DNA of 64,000 nucleotides from Gerris lacustris (lineage: Eukaryota > Arthropoda > Insecta > Hemiptera > Gerridae). Positions 50,801-60,585 of the stretch are shown here, one piece after another (the stretch's first letter is position 1; each line of letters begins with the position of its first letter). The notes under the pieces were generated by a model. It saw only the letters and a list, made by a program, of their open reading frames with translations, was not told the origin of the DNA and did not search any database. The DNA is taken from positions 62,094,388-62,158,387 of the forward strand of contig OX578277.1 in NCBI GenBank assembly GCA_951217055.1. The letters are read 5' to 3'. A program made the translations under genes and the position numbers.

Positions 50801-53800
50801 TCACATGGTGTAAATGAGTAACAATAAATATAATGAAATGTAATAACCTGTTACATTCGAAGGATGTGAAAATCAGTAAAATAAACAAAAAAGTATAAAA
50901 ATTAATAAAATTTAAATTACCTGAAACGGTGTAAGAAGAAGGCGGTTCAAAACAAGCATCATCGATAACACAAGATTGTTTACCTTTCTCTTCAACAATG
51001 TTCACTCCTTCAACAGGGGAATCCATGGCAAATATATTACCAAAAGTAATTCTTGCATTTAGAACATGAAACAGAGGGATTTCTGAAAAAATGTAGAAAT
51101 AAATATTAAGTTTGTTGTTTCGACTGAAATCTTTTAAATCTTCCTCATTGAAGCATAATTATTTTTATTGTCAAACTATGATAGCATATTATTTTTAAAA
51201 TCAATATATTTAGCAAACAATTTAGTTGGTCATCATTAGTGTGAGCTAATAATCATAAAGATTATTGAAAAAAGTAAAAAATTCACAAACAAAAACAGAG
51301 GAAAATACACGATCCTGAGGTGTCGGATTTATTTTTTTTGTCCTGTCACCCTAGTATAATTTTAATTTAATTTAAAATTGCTTCCCTAATGATGTTATAT
51401 TATCTAGTTTAATACTGTAGTATGTAAGATAAAAAAAAAAAAAACAGCATATAACTAACCTATTTTTACAGGGAAGCCAGTAGGTAACTGCATTTGGATG
51501 AAGTTTTTAAGCTTAGCAAAATGTGAGCTGGATATTGCCATTAGATCCACAATAGGCATTATTTGTTCAGGTAAACTAAGAGGGTAGTCTTCGCACAGCC
51601 ATAGAGTTGCCTAAAACAATAGATAAAGACAATAATGAAGTAAAATATTCAAAGACAACAAAATTAAATATTTATCTTGGTGCTAGAAAAAGTCCTAATT
51701 TTGCGTAAGTGATTTTGGTGTTCTTTAGTAATAAAAAACATTGAATTAAAACCATGGTACCCACAATCAAAGGGATCAGTGAGAATCATCTGTATGTATG
51801 AATAGGACCAACAATTTGCGAATGCAATGATAAGACTCAACCTATAACAGGCGCTAGACTACAAAACAGTTGACTGACAATAATTCAGGAGAGACCTATG
51901 GATAAATCCTGATATTTAAGGGTATTTCATGGTTCTGTGGATTGAAAAATAGAGTGACCACTATATCAGATAATAAGAAGAGAACCGAATGAATATCCTT
52001 GCATTTTATTTAATTTATACTATATCATGCAGTCAGAAAAATAGCATTAATTTAAGAGGTTGATAATGGAGGTACTAATGGCATTAGATTTGCAGTGAAA
52101 TCAAGGTAAGCAAATAATCAAGAATAATAATTTTTACTTTCCCTTTACCAACCCAACTTGGGAAGATAATAAGATAAAATTAGTAATTAAAAAACAAATT
52201 AACAAATACATGCCTGGTTACAACTCAGGGACAGGCTAGTCAATCTTAGTCAGCATATTTAATTGTATGACACAAAGAATATGCTAATAAGGTATTGAAA
52301 TATAATGTTATACAATGTTTATAAAGAAATACTTCAATGTGACAATAATTTGAACATAATACAAAAAATAAACATGAAATATTTTTAATTTTTTTTTTTT
52401 AAACTTTTAATTGATGGATGAGGATTTTTTTAAAAAACAAAAAACTTTGTTTTATAACAACCTTTTTAATTATGACAACATTTTGTCCACACCTAGGCAT
52501 CTTGAGGCTTTATATCTGGTTTATAATGTGATTAATATTTTTAAACAAGTATTTTAAAAGTTGGGAGGAATAACTTAACACACTTATTTTCACAAATATT
52601 GTTTGTCAGTTACTCACAAATGTTTAAATATTAAAAAAAAGAAAAATGTTAATCACATTATAAACCAGATGAAAGGCCTGAATATGCCTAGGTGTGGGCT
52701 AAATGTTGCCATAATTAAAAAGGGTTTTTTTTTTGTATTTTTTTAATAAGTTTTTTTTTTTTAAATCATTATCACTACAGATAGAAATTAGGAAGAAAAA
52801 TTTAAATATTTTAAAGGGATTGACTGAAGAAGATATAATGTAATATGTTAAAACTCACCTTGAATTTTTGAATTTTGGTAGCAATATCTTTTGGTCTACC
52901 TATATCTCGTAGTCCTAAGTCTAAAGCTCCATTGAAATATTCTTCAGGAGTTATGTGACATGGGTTACCGGAATGTTGGTATTCTTCCTAACATTGCAGA
53001 CAATAAATATAAATCTTAATAAACTAAAGATAAAAAAAAAATAACATTATCCTAATAGCATTTACATATCAGTTAAAAAAAAGTATCACTTAGGAAATTT
53101 AATATGTAAATACATAAAATAATAATAATTTAAGAATATTAACTGCCAATCTCAAGAAATCCAACACGGAGAGGAGAGCAGGAGCCATAATCAGAAGTAT
53201 TTTAGTTGGTTAAGTTAAAAATTGATATTGGGAAAAGAAATCAAGCTCTTGTAAGAGACTCTCTGGTTTTCCCACCCATTCAAGATCATTTTTTATTCTA
53301 CATATAGGTATAGCAAAGTTCAAGCCAAAAGACAAAGATGACATTGGTAGATACCATTTTCAAAATCCTTATAGCTAAATACAGACGAAAAAATTTAACT
53401 ACTTTCATAAAAATTGAATTAGATTTCATATTCCCTTTAAATAAAGCATTAAATAAAATAAAATATTTACCAAAGGTGAAGGAGCTCGCTGCTCAGTTTC
53501 AGCTATACCAAGAAATGATTGAAGAGGGGTTTTAGAGCCTCTACAAGCAGCCTTGTCAGCATCGGAAAGATGCTCCGTTCTTGTTTTAGTTACAAGTTGT
53601 ACATTGCTAGCACCAAAAACCTTACATGAGTGACCAAGAATAGAATCACTTTTATCCTGCCGCCAACCCCAAATACCACTCTTATTCCTATAACAAAGTT
53701 TTAAAATAATAATGATAATCATTATAATTCAAACTATATATTGTAAAAAAGTGTGGAGCTCTTTTCTGCAATAACCTAAATAAAATAGCTAATTTTATTT

Positions 53801-56800
53801 TTTTAAATTTAATAAAATGGCTAATAAAAGCATGTATACTGATACTGATTCATAATTCACTCAATTTTCCTTAGTGATTATTGACAATTTCTACAACTTT
53901 TTATTTGTAAAAATAGGAAATTGTTATCTAAATTACATAAAGAAATAAAAAATGGGTTAGACATAAATACTTTACCTTTCAAATGAAATCTTATCTACAT
54001 CGACATAAGTGGTAACAACAGGAGCAGTGAGCCTAGCTGTAATGGTTTCTTGAGATGGCTGTAATACATGAAGCTCTGAATCTGTTATCATTTTCATCTC
54101 TTCCATAAAAACTTGCTTAGCATCATGATCCACTTCCATGATCTTAGCTTGATCACCTGTTTTAAATAAAATTGAGTATAAATTTAAACACATGTTATGA
54201 AACTCAGTAAATGTGAGTTAAATAGAAATGAGATTCACAGCAAGTATTGATAAGTCAGCTTGTAAGTTTATCTGTTATTATCACCTTAATTTAAAATTTC
54301 CAGATCTCGATCTTGATTAACCTCTTTGTTAACTAGAAACTTTTAGAGGAGTTAAGCTTGTGATAAAAGCAATCAACTGTTTAATTTGATTTACAGTCTG
54401 CAATAATGTTTTTACTATAAAAAATTGGTTGTGTTGACCGATATTTTGTGGTAATCGAACATGATGATAATTAACTCTTGAATAAGTCACACGTTGTTCA
54501 AGTTAAAATATATATATTTTAGTCTAACCACAATTAACAGAAATATAAAAATCAGACGATCGTTTCAGTCTTTCGACTATCTTCAGTGAATGGTCTATAT
54601 ATACGATTCACTGAAGATAGTCGAAAGACTGAAACAATCGTCCGATTTTGATATTTATGTTAATTGTGGTTAGACTAAAATACATATATTTTAACTTGAA
54701 CAACGTGTGACTTATTCAAGAGTTAATTATCATCATGTTTTTACTATAATTAAAGTCTATTTTTTAAATATGAACAACTGAACTACTTGTACCTTGGGCA
54801 ACACAATTATATTAACACCAATAACTCTTTAAGGGTAGACATTTTTATTAGAAGTGTAACTTTAATTACACAATAATTGAAGGTATGTTCATTATTGATA
54901 ACTAAGTAAACAGCGGCAGTGTCCTTTGTTTTGATTGCAATCTCAGTTTAAAAAGGCACATAAAATACAAATTAAGATTCCGATATCGATTTCAGAATGA
55001 AACTGAGATACGAGGTCTGTTCAAAAAATACGCGGACTGATGTCATAAAACAAAATGTACTCTATTGAGAAGTTACAAGTCTGGGTCCCCTTCAAAGTAC
55101 TCTCCTCCCCAACGCACACACTAATCCCAACGGTGTTTCCACTTTTTGAAACAGTCCTGGTACTCTTCTTTTGTAATGTCCTTCAGCTCCTTCGTCGCAT
55201 TTGCCTTAATGTCGGGAATCTACTCAAATTTTCTTTCTTTGAAAGGTCTTTTGAGTTTGGGGAGCAAGAAAAAGTCAAAAGGAGCAAGGTCAGGTGTGAT
55301 ATGATCCTTCACAAGAAGTGGTCATCTTCTTCTGAACGATCAAGCAGTTCCTGACAAACCCGGACGCGATTGGCTTTTTGGTTGTCCGTCATCAGGCGTG
55401 GCACAAATTTCGCAGCAACGCAGTGCATCTTCAATTTTGTGGTCAAAATCTCGTATCAAGATCCAACTGATATCCCACACTCTTCAGCAAGCTCCCTAAT
55501 GGTCAGACGTCGATTTGCCCTCACCAGGGTGTTGATTCTGTCCACGTGTGGGACGTCAGTTGCCGTGGAAGGACATTGTCATCAATCACCTGTCGACCAC
55601 CCTTCAAACATTAATGCTACTTGAAACATGGCGTATCACCGTGAGCCATGTTAAGCTTAGCAAATGTTTCAGTCGCAGATTTTCCAAGTTTAACACAACA
55701 TTTCACAGCAAGTCGTTGTTCCTTCAAGTCATTCACTCTGAAATTCGACAAACCAAAATATCGTACTTCACTAAAAACCATGTAGCTAATCAAAAAATAA
55801 AGATATCTTCAATCGGGCAACGTTGTTATTATCAGCTGATCTGTACAAACCTAGCGACACCAAGAAGATTCCTCTGGGACCAACTGGAGTTGCGCAATTC
55901 AAACAGTCCGCGTATTTTTTGAACAGACCTTGTATATGATTCTTATCAAATATTAAAACAAATAAAAAGAGGTAAAGCTTGCCCCATCAATTTTGAAAGC
56001 GTTAACACTGGGGAAAAAAAGTTTCCTTACAATAATCACTTGCAGCAGTGAAAAAAGGCTATTTATAATGATGATTGATCTGTAGAGGCAGTGGCGTAGC
56101 TAGACCATTGGGGGCCCCCCCGCAAGCAATTTTTGGGGGCCCCCCTCGCCAAAATAAATCTATGAGCAAAAAAAAAAAAAAAAAACCTCTTGCGTTCAGG
56201 ATTGGGGGCCCCCTCGACGTTGGTACAAGGATATTAATTCCAGTTATTTCTGGATTTGGGGGCCCCCTGGCACTGGGGGCCCCCCCGCAGTGCGGTCCCG
56301 CGCGGGCCCATAGTTACGCCACTGTGAAGAGGTGAATGGCAGCTTGTGATGCGAAAGATTGCAGTGCTTTTAGCAATTGAAGTGTTCTATAGCATTGCTA
56401 TAGTCAAAAAAACTATAGTAACTTTGCTGCAGTGCCAATTATAAATAACATGCCAATTATAAAACCATTTAACATTGAGTAGCATAGAAAATTAAAAGGC
56501 TTTAACATAATTTTTATTGCAATTGTAGCAGACCTGTCACTAGGTGAAATTGGCATTTGTTTATATAAATATATGGTTTCGTTATATTTATAATAATATA
56601 TAGTTGTTATGAGTGTCTTGTGATCTTACAATTGGAGCTGTGAAGAAAATCTGCGAAAAAGGAATGAGGATATATAAAGAAGACTCAGTTCTAGAAGCAT
56701 TCAATGGGCAATAAAAATAATTTATCTTTGGAAGTTTTGATGAAGACAAAGAGGACTGGTCAAACTACAAGCAAGTGTATGAAGCCATGGATCTCTCAAG

Positions 56801-59800
56801 TTATCTCTGAGGATAGGAAGAGAGATTATTTGGTGTCCAAAATTGTCACCAATTGGTTGAGTCCCAAACCATTTAAAGTTATAGCTAACAATTTTCATCC
56901 TAAGATAGTATTTTAAATATCTTACAGTGATATATTAGATGTACTTGACAATTATTATTGTAAAAAACATTGTGCACTGGGAGAAAGCGTAACTTTCACT
57001 AGGAGATTGAGGCTATGGATGGGAGGGGGGAATGTGTCCCAGTATATAAATATGTTACATTTATTAGCATCAAGATGTAATTTTAGATAGCCACTTGATG
57101 AGAGTCTGTGAGATCACCTTATTTTAGAGTGGAGATTACAGTTGCCTAAACATAAAACCAAGTAGATAGGGCTCAAAAGCATAGGAGATAGAGGACATGT
57201 AAATAAACTTCTTCATAAAGAAGATAGAAATTCTAAAGCTATGACATTCAGTAAGGGAACAGTCTTCCCTTACTGAATGTCATAGCTATTATATTAGAAA
57301 TATGGTTCTAACAGTCTTCCCTTACTGAATGTCATAGCTATTATATTAGAAATATGGTTCTAAGTTGCATAAAGCAAATGTAGAAGAAAAATAATAGTAT
57401 CAGAAAAAAATTAATTATGTGACAACTTACTAAACAACTTTCTGTGTATTTTTTCAAAGTGGTTAAAAACAATAGTGAGTCACAAAGCAGTAGTACCACG
57501 TTTTTAAGCCTAGACCGGTTCCATTTGCACTTAAAAAAGGATTCAAAGAGAATTTTAGTCTCTGAAGGAGTGTTAGAACTGATCGACTCTCTAGAGCATA
57601 TAAAGGGCGATATTGGTTACGGTCAGAAGATGTATCGACTAAATCTTTGAGGTCGGCAATGTGTCTTTAATTTTCTAACCTCTGGAGAAATTGTGGAATT
57701 AACCAATAGTCCATGAAAAAAGTTTCACATAGTTTAAAATTGAAGTGTCCAGCCTACTTTGGATTAAATTATTTAGTTACTAGCTTGCTCAAGGATAAAA
57801 GAGTTCAATATACATTTAACTGACATATATGATTAAGAGCTCCTTAAAAGCTGAAGCCCCCAAACACAGAAGTCTCACACCAAAAACAAAATATATTTAC
57901 AATAATAACAAAAAAATTATTAAACGAAACAAAAATAAAATGTGATTATATCCAAATTTATAGCTATAGTGAAGAAAAATATTTAAGAGTATAAAAATTT
58001 AATTTTCTTTATACTTATATACCTAAATGTGTGTTGTGTTTTTTTTTTGTTTTTTTTTACTAAATATGTTTAATTGAGTGCTTTTTACTTAAAATTTGTA
58101 AAATAGAGTGGGATCATAATATAATTTCTATAAATTTAATTTAGTTTAAAAATATATAAAATTAGTGTATTAATGACCAACCACCTTACAATTAATTATA
58201 CTATAACAGTATAAAATAGATGTTTAGTGTTACAAGTACTAGTTCTTAGTGTTGACCAATAATTGTTACAAGTGAAATCAAGTATCAAAATTTGAATTCT
58301 AATGTATTTATTCAATATATTATGCCTATTCAAAAAAATTATAAATACTAAAACAGAACAACTGAACTATAATTAATTCACAACTTCAACACTCTCTTAG
58401 TTATAATTGAAATCAGTATAAATACACCATATCCAAAAATATAGATAACTACAAAGCATAATTTGGTACTGAATTACGCCAACATGGTGGGTGATGGAAA
58501 TTTTAATTTACGCAAGGAAATAAAAAAAATGTGTTATAAACCTGGTTTTTTACTTAAAGTAAAGACATAGCTCCGGTTGCACCAAAGTGGTGATACTGGT
58601 GTTTTAGCTAAGAATAAAAATACAAAAATCGCTGTTACAAAATAGAAACAAATAATAGAAATTTAATTATTATTTTTGAAAGATAATAGTAACATTATAA
58701 GGCAAGTGTAAATAAAAATATGCAGGGTTGTTTGAGGGAGGAGTTGCAATTGTTAAGTTTTAACATAATTAGCACAAGAAAACAATACATAAGAAACATA
58801 TTTTAAAAACAAAACATTCTTAGGAGGATAGGATCCCCCATATGGCAGGTAGATTAATACCCAATTAAGCTGCATGCCCCGGCTCCCAACAATTTATCCA
58901 CAACTCTGCTTGTATATAAATAAGAAAAAAAAGTTTAAAAAATAAATATTAGGAAGTAATGAAATAAGTCCTGCTGCTATAAGTGCTGTGTATTAGTTCC
59001 TATTCTAATCAACCATTGCACCAGACAACAAAAAATAAAACCATTAATAATTAAACAAAATATATATATAAATAAATACTACAGCAGGAAATGTATTAAA
59101 GCAAAAGCTTTGTAACAGCAGTAATTTCATTACATGGGCAATATAAATATTTAGATATAAATGTTCACCTAATATAACAGGGCATGTGTTTGGGTAAAAA
59201 AAAAATGTGGTTAAGCATTGTTAGACACTATGTTTTTGTTTTTTTGTTTTTTTTTTGTTTTTTTTTTCTATGACAAATTAATTTGTAGCAATTATGAACT
59301 AAAGACAAATTATTTAACTTTTCAATTATAACAAAATTTCCCCTATTACTAAATCTACAAGTGAGATAGTTAAAAATTATAAGCCAGAAATGTATTTATG
59401 TTCACATTTATCCTTTTATAAAAAAAATATTACATTTAATTCCTTGTATGTAACATAATCTGCTATGCAGTTACACACACACACACACACACACAAAAAA
59501 AAAATATATATATATATTTATATATACGTGGTGTGATCAAAAAGTATCCGACCTTAATTTTTATTGGTCAAACAAAGGAAGCTGTGGGAGCGGGGCTTGG
59601 TGTATGGTTGCAGGCATGCCTAGAGTGAATGCTTATTTTTTATAACGTCTGCAACACGAGTCAGTTGGCAGTAGGCTATTAATTAGTGAGCCAGTGCGAG
59701 TGAGTGTCGTCGGATTTTTCTTTCTAACAAAATGACAGAAAAAGTTGAACAGCGTTACTGCATCAAATTTTGTTTTAAGCTTGGTGATTCTCAAATCGAA

Positions 59801-60495
59801 ATAATCCGCAAGATTTAACAAGTGTTTGGGAATGAAGCAATGGTTGTACCACAAAAATAAAGGAGTGGTACAACCGCTTCAAAGATGACCGCTCAATTGT
59901 TAGCAATTTTGGCACAAACTCAGTTGAGACCCTCCTTAGGACCAAGTCGTCAGTCAAAGTGGATTAAATGGACCCAAAACTAATGTTCACCTCGTCTACA
60001 AGTTCTCTGATCGTCATTCGGCGATTCTGAATCACCAAGTTCCTTACTTGTTCAATAATGGCCTCATTTCGGGATGCTGCAGGACCGTGCTTCACTCTCC
60101 ATGGATAAGGGGCTATCTTTGAAGCGGTTGTACCACTCCTTTATTTGTGTGGTGCCCATCGCTTCATTCCTAAATACTTGTTAACTCTTGCGGATTGTTT
60201 CCATTTGAGAATCACCAAGCTTAAAACAAAATTTGATGCAGTAATGCTGTTCAACTTTTTCTGTCATTTCCCAGAAAGAAAAATCCGACGACACTCACTC
60301 GCACTGGCTAATTACTACTGCTAATTAATACTGGCACTAATTAATAGCCTACCGCCGACTGACTCGTGTTGCAGATGTACAATAAAATGAGCATTCACAC
60401 TAGGTATGCCTGCAACCGTACACCAAGCCCCGCCCCCACAGCTTCCTTTGTTTGACCAATAAAAATTAAGGTCGGATACTTTTTGATCACACCAC

Positions 60496-60585
<90 letters not shown>

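Noticed and set aside
55055..55922. Plus-strand frames of 84-124 codons
   Set aside because: They run antisense to the decayed mariner transposase on the minus strand.
57444..57650. A 68-codon plus-strand frame with acceptable composition
   Set aside because: No domain, no clear splice sites in register, and located within an ANKRD13 intron on the other strand; could not be supported as a gene.
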